The notes under the pieces are model-generated. The model searched no databases. It saw nothing but the letters and a program-made list of their open reading frames with translations, and had not been told where the DNA came from. Below are positions 46,899 through 55,852 of a DNA stretch of 64,000 bases, in pieces; position 1 is the first letter of the stretch; each line of letters begins with the position of its first letter. Source of the stretch: a bacterium (GTDB lineage Bacteria > Planctomycetota > UBA1135 > UBA2386); contig JAUILN010000019.1 of assembly GCA_030432695.1 (NCBI GenBank), positions 124,001-188,000 on the forward strand. The letters run 5' to 3'. The translations under genes and the position numbers were made by a program.

Positions 46899-49637
46899 TC
46901 ACCGCCCCACCAACAACCGCCCCAACGACTCCGCCAGCCGGTCGAGGGCCTCGCGCCCCGGCAACGTCACCGTCAACCGCGGGCGACCCTGCTCGTCCTC
47001 CTCCACGCAGCGGCCGAGTTGCTCGCGCAGGGCCGTGGTCATCGGATCGGACGACCCTGCAGCACCCTCGCGCCCCGCGGACGCCGGCAGCATCTCGCCG
47101 AGGAACTCGAACGCGGCGGCCAGCATCCGGCCGCCGGCCTCGGCGACCCGGGTGCGCTCCTGCTGCAGGCGCTGCTGGTCGGCGACGACGCGCTGCTCCT
47201 CGCTGGCGTCGACCGGGGCCTCGGGCTTGGTGCCGAGCAAGACCTCCAGCCGCTGCTTGAGTCCCTCCATCCCGGTCTGCAGCTCGACCTCGTCGATCGT
47301 GGAGTCCGGATCGAGCACCGCCTGGAACAGCTCGTGCTTCGCCGCGAGCGTGCCGAGCATGTTCTCCTCGATCGTGTCCGCACTCACCATCAGGTAGACC
47401 TGCACCTTGCGCTTCTGGCCCATGCGGTGCGCGCGGCCGATGCGCTGCTCGAGCAATGCCGGGTTCCACGGCAGATCGACGTTCACCACGGTATTGGCGG
47501 CCTGCAGGTTGAGGCCGGTGGCGCCGGCATTGGTGGTGAGGAAGACCACGCAGTCGTCGTCCTCCTGGAACCGACGCACCAGCTCCTTGCGCTTCTGCTG
47601 CGGGACCTTGCCCTCGAGGCGCACCGACGCGACGCCCGCGGCGGCGAGGCGCGGCCGCAGCACCGTCTCGATCTCGTCGAGCATCGTGGTCCACTCCGAG
47701 AACACGATGACCTTGCGGTCGCCCTCGGCGAGCAGCTCGTCGAACAGCTCCGCGAGGCGCTCCAACTTGGTCGAATACGCCGGCCGCTGCTTGTCGACCA
47801 GGTAGCTGCTGTCGGCCGCCATCCGACACAGGAGCAGCGCCTTCTGCAGGCGCAGGAGGTCGACCTCCGAGATCCAGTTCTTCTGAACGATGGACTGGAC
47901 CACCCGCATTTGCGAATTGTGCAACGCGAGCTGCTCCTCGGTCGGCGTGACCCGCAAGACCTCGGTGGTCCGTTCCGGCAATTGCCGCACGACCTCGGCG
48001 CGCGTGCGTCGCAGCAGTACCGGAGCGAGCGTCTCGCGGAGCGAGTCGAGGTTGCGGAAGCCGGCCACCCGGCCGTCCTGGTTCACGATGCGGTGCTGGT
48101 GGAAGAACTTGAAGGCCGGACCGAGCCGCCGGTCGTCGATGAACTCGACGATCGAGAACAGCTCGTCGATGCGGTTCTCCAACGGCGTGCCGGTGAGCGC
48201 CAGCGCGAAGGGCGAACGCAATGCCTTCACCACCTGCGTGGTCTTGGCCTCCCAGTTCTTGATGCGCTGCGCCTCGTCGAGAACGATCAGGTCCCAGGGC
48301 ACCGCCTCGATCGCCGCGAGGTCGCGCAGCACCTGCTCGTAGTTGCAGACGGTGAAGAACTGTGTGCCCGCATACTGCTCGACGCGCCGCGCCGACGCGC
48401 CGACCACCACCCGCGCACTGCGTTCCGAGAAGCGGCCGATCTCGCTGACCCACTGCGACTTCACCGAGGCCGGGCAGACCACCAACACGCGGCGTACATT
48501 GGCCTCGCGCGCCAACAGCTCCGCCGTGCCGATCGCCTGGATCGTCTTGCCGAGTCCCATGTCGTCGGCCAGGATCGCGCGGCCGGCACCCGCGGCGAAG
48601 GCGATGCCGTCGAGCTGGTAGGGCAAGAGCTCGACCTTCAGCAGCTCCTTTCGCAATGCGTGCTTGCCGGGGTTCTGGCGGATCTCGGCGGCGTGCCGCG
48701 CCAGCCGGTCGCGCAGCATGACGTTCTCGATCAGCTCCTCGGCATCGGGATAGATCAGCACGTCGTGGCCGAGCGACTCGATCTGACGCACCGCCCGGAG
48801 CAGCCGCCGGATCGGCGTCGCCTCCACGGCGGTCTCCCCGAACACCTTGCCGAGGTCGGCCACCTCGCCCCGGCAATCGTCGGGCAGCAGCAGGCGCAGG
48901 CTCAACTCCTCGCCATAGCCGACGCCCAGCGACGCCTTGCGCCGCCGATAGGGCTGCGCCAGCCGCGACCCGCTGAACTTGCGCCGCACCTTGTCCTCGA
49001 CGTGCAGGATGTGCTTGCAGGTGCCCAGCGTGTTCTTGCGGAAGTCCGGACAGGTGCAGAACGACGCGCCGCGCTCCAGTCCGCGCAGCTCGACGCGGTA
49101 GCTCCGCCCGCTCTCGCCGCTCGTCAACTGGTAGCTGGTCCACGGGTCCTTCGGATCCGCCGCCCGCACCCGCATCCGCTCGCTGCGCGCCCGCTCGGCG
49201 CGGAGTTCCAACGCGTCCGCGACCAGCTCGGCATCGCTCCGGAGCCCCTCGGGCGCGCGCTCCTCTGGCGGCGCCGCGAGCCCGAGCGCGACCTTCTCCT
49301 CCAACACCGTCTGCAGGGCCGCCGCGACGTGGACGCACGGCCGTGAGCACCGATCGCAGGTGCGCGCCAGCCTGCCTGGCGCATCGTCGGCGAGCCGCAG
49401 CGTGGCGGTGGCCCCGTCGACCCGGAGCCGCAACTTCCTGCCGTCGAAGCGCACCTGCTGGCCGAGGTCGATCTCGTAGCGCCGCGCCTCGGCGAGCAAT
49501 TTCTTGCCGCCCGCGCCGAGCGCGCGTTCGGCGGCGCGCGGGCTCAGGTGGGAGAGCACGTCGCGCAGCGTCGGAGCCGCTCCCGACGAGTTGCCGCGCC
49601 TGCCGTCGAAGACCGTGGATCGCTTGGATACACCCAT
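46899..49637 (-). CDS. SNF2-family helicase with SWIM zinc finger
   Basis: The 912-aa protein has a cysteine-rich N-terminal area (TCDRCSRPCVH), a SWIM finger (CTCPDFRKNTLGTCKH) and the two RecA lobes of a SWI2/SNF2 ATPase. Motif I is ILADDMGLGKTIQAIG, motif II VLDEAQRIKN, motif III ALTGTPLENR, motif V TNAGATGLNLQ and motif VI QRIGRAHRMGQ. Bacterial proteins of this kind move along DNA and remodel protein-DNA complexes; several defence systems use them. The ATG at 49637 lies just beside the first copy of a direct repeat. Confidence 0.92.
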   Translation of the reverse strand: MGVSKRSTVFDGRRGNSSGAAPTLRDVLSHLSPRAAERALGAGGKKLLAEARRYEIDLGQQVRFDGRKLRLRVDGATATLRLADDAPGRLARTCDRCSRPCVHVAAALQTVLEEKVALGLAAPPEERAPEGLRSDAELVADALELRAERARSERMRVRAADPKDPWTSYQLTSGESGRSYRVELRGLERGASFCTCPDFRKNTLGTCKHILHVEDKVRRKFSGSRLAQPYRRRKASLGVGYGEELSLRLLLPDDCRGEVADLGKVFGETAVEATPIRRLLRAVRQIESLGHDVLIYPDAEELIENVMLRDRLARHAAEIRQNPGKHALRKELLKVELLPYQLDGIAFAAGAGRAILADDMGLGKTIQAIGTAELLAREANVRRVLVVCPASVKSQWVSEIGRFSERSARVVVGASARRVEQYAGTQFFTVCNYEQVLRDLAAIEAVPWDLIVLDEAQRIKNWEAKTTQVVKALRSPFALALTGTPLENRIDELFSIVEFIDDRRLGPAFKFFHQHRIVNQDGRVAGFRNLDSLRETLAPVLLRRTRAEVVRQLPERTTEVLRVTPTEEQLALHNSQMRVVQSIVQKNWISEVDLLRLQKALLLCRMAADSSYLVDKQRPAYSTKLERLAELFDELLAEGDRKVIVFSEWTTMLDEIETVLRPRLAAAGVASVRLEGKVPQQKRKELVRRFQEDDDCVVFLTTNAGATGLNLQAANTVVNVDLPWNPALLEQRIGRAHRMGQKRKVQVYLMVSADTIEENMLGTLAAKHELFQAVLDPDSTIDEVELQTGMEGLKQRLEVLLGTKPEAPVDASEEQRVVADQQRLQQERTRVAEAGGRMLAAAFEFLGEMLPASAGREGAAGSSDPMTTALREQLGRCVEEDEQGRPRLTVTLPGREALDRLAESLGRLLVGR

Positions 49638-49641
49638 GGGT

Positions 49642-49748
49642 GGGGAGTGTCGGCGCGCGCACGCCAGGGAACAACGATCGCGGTGGGCCCGGTGAGCGGG
49701 CTCGTCCACCGCCCCGAAGTCGCGGTCCAGGCTCGGCTCCCGGACGAT
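49642..49748. repeat. Direct repeat, copy 1 (upstream of SNF2 gene)
   Basis: About 105 bases starting GGGGAGTGTC match the segment at 51161-51275 in the same orientation. The most conserved stretch is CGGTGAGCGGGCTCGTCCAC and the following 35 bases (49690-49734). Differences are point changes and a short insertion. The rest of the 344-base gap 49638-49981 holds no gene and is presumably the promoter area of the divergent genes. Confidence 0.8.
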
Positions 49749-49981
49749 CCATCTCCCAGGGCCCCCGCCTCCGTGCCGGAAGCGCCATCTGCGCCCGGAT
49801 GTCCGTCGCTCATTCTCGAGTCAGATCCTGCCGCCCTGATCTTGCGTCTCAGGACTGTTTCCGATGCCGGGCCCGGATCCCTCTTCATGTCCGGCGCGGC
49901 ATCCGACGGCGCGGCAAGATTGGTGTGGCGGTCGCAACCCTGCGCCGACCTCAGCTTGCCCAGCTCTCGACGACCCAGCAC

Positions 49982-51067
49982 ATGAAACGCATTCACCTTT
50001 CGCTCGTGACCTTCCTCCTGCTGGTCGTGCCGACCGTCGGTCAGGTGGATGCCACGTTCGCCACCTTTGGCAGTGGCTGCCCCGGCAGCGGCACGGGCCT
50101 GGATGCGAACATCACCGTCCTACCGGCCAGCATGTCGAGTCGCTTCGGCAGCGGTAATGCGATCCCGTTCGGATGGATGCCGCATCGCTACCAACAGGTG
50201 CTCTCGGGCACCGACATGCCGTCGGCGTTCACCATGGCCGGCCTCAGCCTGCGACAGCCCAACCGTGGACCGCTCTCGAATCGGTTCACGATCGACATGG
50301 AAATCCAGGTGGGCTACACGTCTCGCACGCCGGCGACGATGAGCACGGTGTACGCGCAGAACTACGACTCGGGAACGCCGGTGGTCGTGCTGCCCCGAAC
50401 GCAGATCGTGATCCCCGACATGGTGCCGACCGGCCCGTCCAGTCCAGCCGACTTCTTCTTCACGATCCGTTGGCCGACCACGTTCGATTGGGTGCCAGCG
50501 CCGGGTCGCCATCTGCTGGTCCAGGTGACGGTATTCGGTCACAGCTACGGCAGTGGGACGTCGGGCTACGCGTTCGACATGGGCTCGGATCCGACAATGG
50601 CGCGGCTCTACTCCACGTCGCTGAGCGCGACCTCCGGCACTCTGGAGCGGAACTTCGGGATCGTCATGGGCATCCGGGCGCTGTCGCACACCGTCACACC
50701 AGAGCTGTTCAGCACCAACACACCGATGGTCAATGACCAGTTCCGGGTGCGCGTCCGACAGGCGAGGGCTTCGGCATCGGCATACATGGTGCTCGGCATC
50801 TCGGCGTCGCGCTGGAACGGATCTCCACTGCCGCAGAACCTCGGCTGGCTCGGTGCGCCCGCCTGTTCGTTGCTGACATCGCTGGACGACGTGCAAGGCC
50901 TGACGATCGACGCCTCGGGGAATGGCTCCCACGAATACGACATCCCGAACTCGATCTACCTGTTGGGTGCGCGCATCTACAGCCAGGCGATCATCGTCGA
51001 CCCCGTCGCGAACTCGCTCGGACTTGCGCTGACCAACGGTGGTATCGGTGTGATCGGCAATCAGTGA
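49982..51067 (+). CDS. Secreted protein between direct repeats, function unknown
   Basis: The 361-aa protein has a signal peptide (LSLVTFLLLVVPTVGQ) followed by FATFGSGCPGSGTG, a motif frequent in secreted proteins of this kind of genome. The middle is beta-rich, with alternating Ser/Thr/Val strands, and has no recognised catalytic motif. The C-terminal half includes a 'W-x-G-x-P-L-P' segment and LGWLGAPACSLL, which resemble surface-exposed beta-sandwich domains. The whole gene is bracketed by the direct repeats at 49642 and 51161. Confidence 0.72.
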   Translation: MKRIHLSLVTFLLLVVPTVGQVDATFATFGSGCPGSGTGLDANITVLPASMSSRFGSGNAIPFGWMPHRYQQVLSGTDMPSAFTMAGLSLRQPNRGPLSNRFTIDMEIQVGYTSRTPATMSTVYAQNYDSGTPVVVLPRTQIVIPDMVPTGPSSPADFFFTIRWPTTFDWVPAPGRHLLVQVTVFGHSYGSGTSGYAFDMGSDPTMARLYSTSLSATSGTLERNFGIVMGIRALSHTVTPELFSTNTPMVNDQFRVRVRQARASASAYMVLGISASRWNGSPLPQNLGWLGAPACSLLTSLDDVQGLTIDASGNGSHEYDIPNSIYLLGARIYSQAIIVDPVANSLGLALTNGGIGVIGNQ

Positions 51068-51160
51068 TCACTCGACGGGGCGCTCGGAGATATCCGACAA
51101 GCTCCCCCGGCTCATGCGGTGAGAGAGCGCACCGCGAACCCCGGCGGGCACCGGAACGCC

Positions 51161-51275
51161 GGGGAGTCTTGCCGCGCGAACGCCAGGGAACCACGATCGC
51201 GGTGCGACCGGTGAGCGGGCTCGTCCACCGCCCCGAAGTCGCGGTCCAGGCTCGGGACTCTCCTCCCGGACGGTG
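51161..51275. repeat. Direct repeat, copy 2
   Basis: This is the second copy of the repeat at 49642-49748. The core CGGTGAGCGGGCTCGTCCAC is identical and the flanks differ by single bases and a short insertion. It ends exactly where the truncated DUF4143 gene begins, so its arrival may have caused the truncation. Confidence 0.8.
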
Positions 51276-51863
51276 CACCTGGGACTGCGTGAGAAATCAA
51301 CTTCGGACTGCGTGAAACCGCAATCCTGGCTGCGGGGAAAGATCACCCGACCGACCGCGCAGCAATACGACGCACTGCTGCACGACCTGATGCTGGTCGA
51401 ACAGCTCCCGGCCTGGAGTTCGAATCGGATCAACCGGCTCACGCGCAAGGCGAAGCGTCATGTGATCGAACCGGCGTTCCTCGCCAGCCGCACGGGTCTC
51501 GACGTTGCCGGTGCCCTACGCGACGGCGAGATCATGGGCCGCCTGCTCGAGTCGTTCGTGCTGGCCCAACTCCGCGCGGAGCTGGTCGCCACGCGGCACC
51601 GATTCCGACTCCATCACCTCAACAGCGAGAGTGGCCGCCACGAGATCGACCTCTTCGCCGAGGTCGACGGCCGCCAGCTCATCGCGCTCGAGGTGAAGGC
51701 CGCGGCGGCGCCCAAGAAGGAGCCCGCGAAGCACCTGGTATGGCTGCGTGACCAGCTCCCCGACCGGTTCCTGGTCGGCGTGGTGCTGCACACCGGCCCG
51801 CGGACCTTCGTGATGGACGACAAGATCCTGGCGGTGCCGATCGCGGCGCTGTGGGGGGAGTGA
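51273..51863 (+). pseudogene. Truncated DUF4143 protein (ATPase part lost)
   Basis: The open frame encodes 196 residues, but family-like sequence starts only at about residue 23 (KITRPTAQQYDALLHDLMLV, about 51339). From there it follows the DUF4143 C-terminal half: VEQLPAWSSNRINRLTRKAK, then EIMGRLLESFVLAQL and the nuclease-like HEIDLFAEVDGRQLIALEVK. The P-loop ATPase domain that precedes this region in the full-length relative at 42579 is absent; repeat copy 2 stands in its place. It is probably a remnant, although a short expressed protein cannot be excluded. Confidence 0.75.
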
Positions 51864-51967
51864 GCGCGGTGCCTGTCCGCACCGGTGCCAGGCTCCAAGG
51901 CGGACTCGAGGGGATTCCAACGACCGCTCCTTGACGCGATTCGAACCAGCTCGGAACCTCGCCCGTG

Positions 51968-52798
51968 ATGAAGCGGACGATCCTCTGCGCAGCGCTCACG
52001 TTCCTCTGCCTCGGCGGCAGCCTCGCCGCTCAGCCGATCCCGCTCTCCCTCGACACGCAGACCGGCGCCTCCCAGTTCGTGCCGCTCGGTGCCGGCTGCT
52101 GGCGCGTGCAGGTCACCGGCGGCGCGTGGAACGCGTGGGGCGTCACGACCGGCTGCGGTTCGAACGGCGACGGCTGCAGCCGGGGCTGGGGCACGTGGTT
52201 CGACTTCAGCTCGACGGACCTCCCATCGACGACTGCGACGTCCGGCCGGTGGAGCACTCCTTCGCAGGCCCTGGCGAACGCTCCAGACACCTTCCTCGGA
52301 CTCCCGAGCGCGCAGGTCGTGCGGTTCTGGATCCGCGACCCCGTCTACAGCGACAACATCGGCGGACCGCTGAGCCTGCTGCTGACGCGCATCGAGCCGT
52401 TCCAGGTCTCGGACTCCATCGGACCCCCCAGCGGCTGTCGTGGCACGCTCGACGTCGACGTGACGCCGGCCAACCCCTCCGCAGACTGCCGAAGCTGGGA
52501 CCTCCGCTTCGACGTGGCCGGCGCGGCACCCGGTTCGACAGCCTGGTTCCTCGGCTCGCTGGCCGAGAGCACGACGAGCCTGCCATTCCTGCCCTGCAGT
52601 CCATTGCTCCACATCGACCGCTCGACGCTGTTCGTGCTGGGCGCGGTCGGTCCGATCCAAGCCACCGGATCCGGTAGCTGGACGCTGCCCGCGCTCACGC
52701 CACCCGAAGACGTGACCTTCTTCGCGCAGGCACTGGCGCTCGGCAGCACGGGCGCCGACGCCTCAGCGAGCCTGCGGATCGTCTACCGACGGCCGTGA
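51968..52798 (+). CDS. Secreted protein, function unknown
   Basis: The 276-aa product has a signal peptide (MKRTILCAALTFLCLGGSLA, then A-Q). A beta-rich mature part follows, with SQFVPLGAGCWRVQVTGGAW and cysteines at roughly even spacing (C in TTGCGSNGDGCSRGWG, then in SGCRGTLDVDV). The end, VTFFAQALALGSTG, resembles the 'F-x-A-Q' endings seen in the other secreted proteins of this window. The ATG at 51968 follows a GTG by one codon. Confidence 0.7.
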   Translation: MKRTILCAALTFLCLGGSLAAQPIPLSLDTQTGASQFVPLGAGCWRVQVTGGAWNAWGVTTGCGSNGDGCSRGWGTWFDFSSTDLPSTTATSGRWSTPSQALANAPDTFLGLPSAQVVRFWIRDPVYSDNIGGPLSLLLTRIEPFQVSDSIGPPSGCRGTLDVDVTPANPSADCRSWDLRFDVAGAAPGSTAWFLGSLAESTTSLPFLPCSPLLHIDRSTLFVLGAVGPIQATGSGSWTLPALTPPEDVTFFAQALALGSTGADASASLRIVYRRP

Positions 52799-52914
52799 CT
52801 GCCACGCCCATCCGGTTTCCGGCCTCCTGCCGCAACCGAAGGGGCATGACTCGCTGCGCTCACCATCCCCCGAGGCAGTCGGCCGCGCTGACCGCGCCAT
52901 TTGGATCGACTCCT

Positions 52915-52950
52915 CCCGAGAATCAGCGCTGGGCGCGCAGATTCTCCGGG
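52915..52950. repeat. Hairpin with an 18-base loop motif seen twice in the window
   Basis: CCCGAGAATC (52915-52924) and GATTCTCCGGG (52940-52950) form a near-perfect stem. The 18-mer TCAGCGCTGGGCGCGCAG (52923-52940), covering its loop, occurs again at 59596-59613, where the flanking bases can form a weaker stem. It lies 117 bases after the stop of the secreted-protein gene and may be a terminator or a small mobile palindrome. Confidence 0.45.
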
Positions 52951-52976
52951 CGAGCGATCCGCGGAGACCTCCCCGG

Positions 52977-53161
52977 CTAGGAGCGCGGGTCACGGGAGAC
53001 CATTCCGCCCAGCACGCGCCCTCGCACCCCGGACATCGCCGCACAGTGCTCCTCGGAGCGCAGGCTCGCCGAATCCACCGATTCGGCTGCGTTTCGCGGC
53101 TTCGTCCGAGGCACGAGTTCACGCACTGGATCGGAACGTGTCCCGTGACCCGCGCTCCTAG
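52977..53161. mobile_element. 185-bp MITE-like element with 21-bp perfect terminal inverted repeats
   Basis: The left end (52977-52997, starting CTAGGAGCGCGGGTCACGGG) and the right end (53141-53161) are exact reverse complements over 21 bases, 143 bases apart. Both ends begin or finish with CTAG, which may be the duplicated target. The interior is non-coding and contains a further hairpin, CCGAATC-CACC-GATTCGG, around 53070. Size and terminal repeats fit a miniature transposable element without transposase, but only one copy is in the window. With the hairpin at 52915 it fills most of the 363-base gap 52799-53161. Confidence 0.5.
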
Positions 53162-53179
53162 GTGAACCGGACCACTACC

Positions 53180-54211
53180 ATGGCCCCGATGCGTGGCTCC
53201 CTCCGCTCACGTCGCTCTCTCCCGTCGACCGCAGCACTCCTGTTCGCCGGAGTGCTTCCGATCACCGCCCAGGAGGCCTCCGAGGACGCGATCCGCACCG
53301 CCACCGCCGCCGGCGACGAGGCCTTCGAGCGCGGCGACTTCGACGACGCCCGCACCCATTACCGTGCAGCACTCGACGCGTTCGAAGACCTCGCGGCAGA
53401 AGCCTCGACCGACCAGCCCGAAGACGAACTCACCGCGATCGAGCAGGCCTACACCTACCGCCAGCTCTATCGCTCGGAGTACGGCCGCCTGCGCCAACGA
53501 CTCGTCTCGATCCCGTTCCTGACCGGCAAGCTCTCGGCCTGCGAACCCTCCACCGGTGACGCCGAGGTCACCTACCGGATCGCGGTGTTCGTGGTGCTGG
53601 ACACCGACCTCGACTACCACGTCGACGGCGAGAAGCGGCACGAGCGGGCCCACCTCGACGACGCCGAGCTGTCGCGCTACCGCTTCGCCTGGGGCGTCGC
53701 CGCGCGGGCCGCCGACCATTGGGCCGGAACTCGCGTCCGCTTCGAGTCCCGTTGGATCGAGTTGGAGGGCGTGACCCTCCGGGGCCTCACGGAGCGTGCA
53801 TGGAACGGCGGACTGCTGAACCAGCGCCATCTCGACCCGGCCCGCCTCGATCCCCTACCCGACGAGACCTTCGCGCGCATCGTTCCCGAGGTCGACTGCG
53901 TGGCGTTCGTATGGCCGCGCGGCGAAGCGGCGAGCACCTATGGCGGCGGGCCGATCGAACTACCGGGACCCGCGGGACCGCTGGCGGTCCGCGGCGGCAT
54001 CCGCAGCCTGTCGCCCTACCCGTCGGTGTGCCTCCACGAGTTGCTGCACAACGTGGAGAGCCGGGCGGCGATCCCGCGGGTCCACGGACCGCCGACCGAC
54101 GCGCAGCGCGTGTTCGCGCGGCATGACATCCGCGACGAACTCGATTGGTATGCCCACCTGCTGCGCAGCGTGCCCGATTGGGAGCAGGCCCGGTTCAGGC
54201 CAGCCGATTGA
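53180..54211 (+). CDS. Secreted HExxH protein, possible metalloprotease
   Basis: The protein (343 aa from the ATG at 53180) has a signal peptide (LPSTAALLFAGVLPITAQ) followed by a TPR-like helical pair (AGDEAFERGDFDDARTHYRA). Near the C-terminus VCLHELLHNVE gives an HExxH zinc motif (His286, Glu287, His290). A third ligand may be in the downstream helices (around HDIRDELDWYAHLL). The start could also be GTG 53162, directly beside the terminal repeat element, or ATG 53189. The family is unknown to me. Confidence 0.65.
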   Translation: MAPMRGSLRSRRSLPSTAALLFAGVLPITAQEASEDAIRTATAAGDEAFERGDFDDARTHYRAALDAFEDLAAEASTDQPEDELTAIEQAYTYRQLYRSEYGRLRQRLVSIPFLTGKLSACEPSTGDAEVTYRIAVFVVLDTDLDYHVDGEKRHERAHLDDAELSRYRFAWGVAARAADHWAGTRVRFESRWIELEGVTLRGLTERAWNGGLLNQRHLDPARLDPLPDETFARIVPEVDCVAFVWPRGEAASTYGGGPIELPGPAGPLAVRGGIRSLSPYPSVCLHELLHNVESRAAIPRVHGPPTDAQRVFARHDIRDELDWYAHLLRSVPDWEQARFRPAD

Positions 54212-54389
54212 TCTGCCGGAGGCCGCCACGAGGCGTTGTGCCTCCGCCGCCGATTGCGACGGCGACCTGTCGCGTTCCTCGACAGACCCTGGTGGCAGCT
54301 GACCCAGCCACCCCCCACATCTAGCGCTTCCCCACCTGGCACCTCCGGTGCTCTCAGGTCGTCGGCCGAATCTGCCGACGAGAAGGACC

Positions 54390-55043
54390 ATGAGGATCGA
54401 CAAGCGCTGGCTGTTGGTGCCCCCGGTGCTGGGGCTGCTGCTCGTGATGGGGCCGTTGCGGCCCGGGGAGCAGGCGGCTGGCGGCGCGGGCGAGGAGCGC
54501 GGCCGCCGGATCGTCGCACCCCCTGCTTCGGCACTGCAGGTCCTCAGCAAGAGCGAGACTGCACAGACCGCGGAGCCCCCGGCGACGACCGATGCCGGCA
54601 AGCCTCCGGTCGCGATCGGTGGCAGCGCGCCCGAGTTGCCCGGCCTGCTGGAACTCGGCGTGACCCTCGCCGGGGTGCTCGGTCTCGGTGCGCTGGGTCT
54701 CTATGCATTGGCACGGCTGCGCGGCAAGCAGGGCCTCGGCGCCGACGGCCCGGCGCGCATCCGGCAGACGCTGCGGCTCACCGCGAAGAGCACGCTGCAC
54801 GTGGTCGAGTTCGATGGCCGGACCATTCTGGTCGGCGCCGGTGAACAAGGTGTGACGCTGCTCGCCGACGCCGCGCAGGCGCACGACGACGAGGCCGCGC
54901 TCGCCGAGCGTGACGACGGCGTGGCGCTGCGCGACATGATGATCCCACGCCCCGCCGCGCGACCCAGGAGCGCGCCGGCCCCCACGCGCTCGCGCGCCGA
55001 AGCCTTCCGCGACGCCCTCGAAGCCGCAGGCTCGCAACGATGA
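54390..55043 (+). CDS. fliO: Flagellar biosynthesis protein FliO
   Basis: The 217-aa protein has an N-terminal hydrophobic segment (WLLVPPVLGLLLVMG), a second transmembrane helix (LGVTLAGVLGLGALGLYALA) and a FliO domain (IRQTLRLTAKSTLHVVEFDG, then ILVGAGEQGVTLL). FliO helps assemble the FliP pore of the flagellar export gate. The sequence AGAAGGA at 54381-54387 is a clear ribosome-binding site for the ATG at 54390. The stop overlaps the fliP start. Low similarity is normal for FliO, and the genetic position supports the call. Confidence 0.85.
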   Translation: MRIDKRWLLVPPVLGLLLVMGPLRPGEQAAGGAGEERGRRIVAPPASALQVLSKSETAQTAEPPATTDAGKPPVAIGGSAPELPGLLELGVTLAGVLGLGALGLYALARLRGKQGLGADGPARIRQTLRLTAKSTLHVVEFDGRTILVGAGEQGVTLLADAAQAHDDEAALAERDDGVALRDMMIPRPAARPRSAPAPTRSRAEAFRDALEAAGSQR

Positions 55044-55843
55044 ATCCCGCCTCCCCCAAGGCACGCCCCCTGCTGATCCTGCTGGCCGCCGGGCTGTGCA
55101 CCGCGGGCAGCGCCATGGGTCAGGACCCCATCGGCCCGCCGGCCCCCGCCGGCGGCGCCGGACCTTCGATCAGCCTCGACCTGGGCGGCAACGGCCTGAC
55201 CGACCCCGACGGGCTCGGCAGCGCGCTCGAGGTCGTGCTGTTCATGACGCTCCTGTCGCTGGCGCCGGCGATCGTGCTCACGATGACCTGCTTCACGCGG
55301 ATCCTCGTGGTGCTGTCGTTCCTGCGCCGCGCGATGTCGGTGCAGGAGCTGCCGCCGGCGATCGTGGTCACCGGCTTCTCGTTCTTCCTGACGCTGTTCG
55401 TGATGGCGCCGGTGATCGACGACCTCAAGTCGTCCGCCTACGACCCCTATGTCGCGCGCGAGATAAGCATCGAGACCGCGCTCGACCGTGCCGGCAGCCG
55501 GATGAACCGCTTCATGCTGTCGCAGACGCGGCCCGCCGACCTGGAGCTGGTGCTCGACCTGTCGCGCACCGCCCCGCCCCAGACCCCCGACGACGTGCCC
55601 TTCCACGTCGCGGTGCCCGCGTTCGTGCTCTCCGAGGTGAAGACCGCCTTCCAGATGGGCTTCGTGCTGTTCCTGCCCTTCCTGGCGATCGACCTGGTGG
55701 TCGCCTCGATCCTGGTCTCGATGGGCATGTTCACCCTGCCACCGATCGTGGTGTCGACGCCGTTGAAGGTGCTGCTGTTCGTGTTGGTCGACGGCTGGAA
55801 CATCGTCGTCGAGTCACTGGCCCGCAGCTTCGTGGAACTCTGA
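55040..55843 (+). CDS. fliP: Flagellar export-gate protein FliP
   Basis: The 267-aa protein has a cleavable signal (LLILLAAGLCTAGSAMGQ) and four membrane helices. Family motifs are clear: LVVLSFLRRAMSVQELPPA, GFSFFLTLFVMAPVIDD, the segment FHVAVPAFVLSEVKTAFQMG and the ending MFTLPPIVVSTPLKVLLFVL. FliP forms the pentameric pore of the type III flagellar export apparatus. The ATG overlaps the fliO stop (ATGA). Confidence 0.96.
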   Translation: MNPASPKARPLLILLAAGLCTAGSAMGQDPIGPPAPAGGAGPSISLDLGGNGLTDPDGLGSALEVVLFMTLLSLAPAIVLTMTCFTRILVVLSFLRRAMSVQELPPAIVVTGFSFFLTLFVMAPVIDDLKSSAYDPYVAREISIETALDRAGSRMNRFMLSQTRPADLELVLDLSRTAPPQTPDDVPFHVAVPAFVLSEVKTAFQMGFVLFLPFLAIDLVVASILVSMGMFTLPPIVVSTPLKVLLFVLVDGWNIVVESLARSFVEL

Positions 55844-55852
55844 GGATTCGCC

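Noticed and set aside
46777-49788. A 1003-residue leftward open frame over the SNF2 helicase gene
   Set aside because: It is rich in Arg, Gly and Ala, has no family motifs and lies in another frame of a well-supported helicase gene. Long shadow frames are expected at this GC content.
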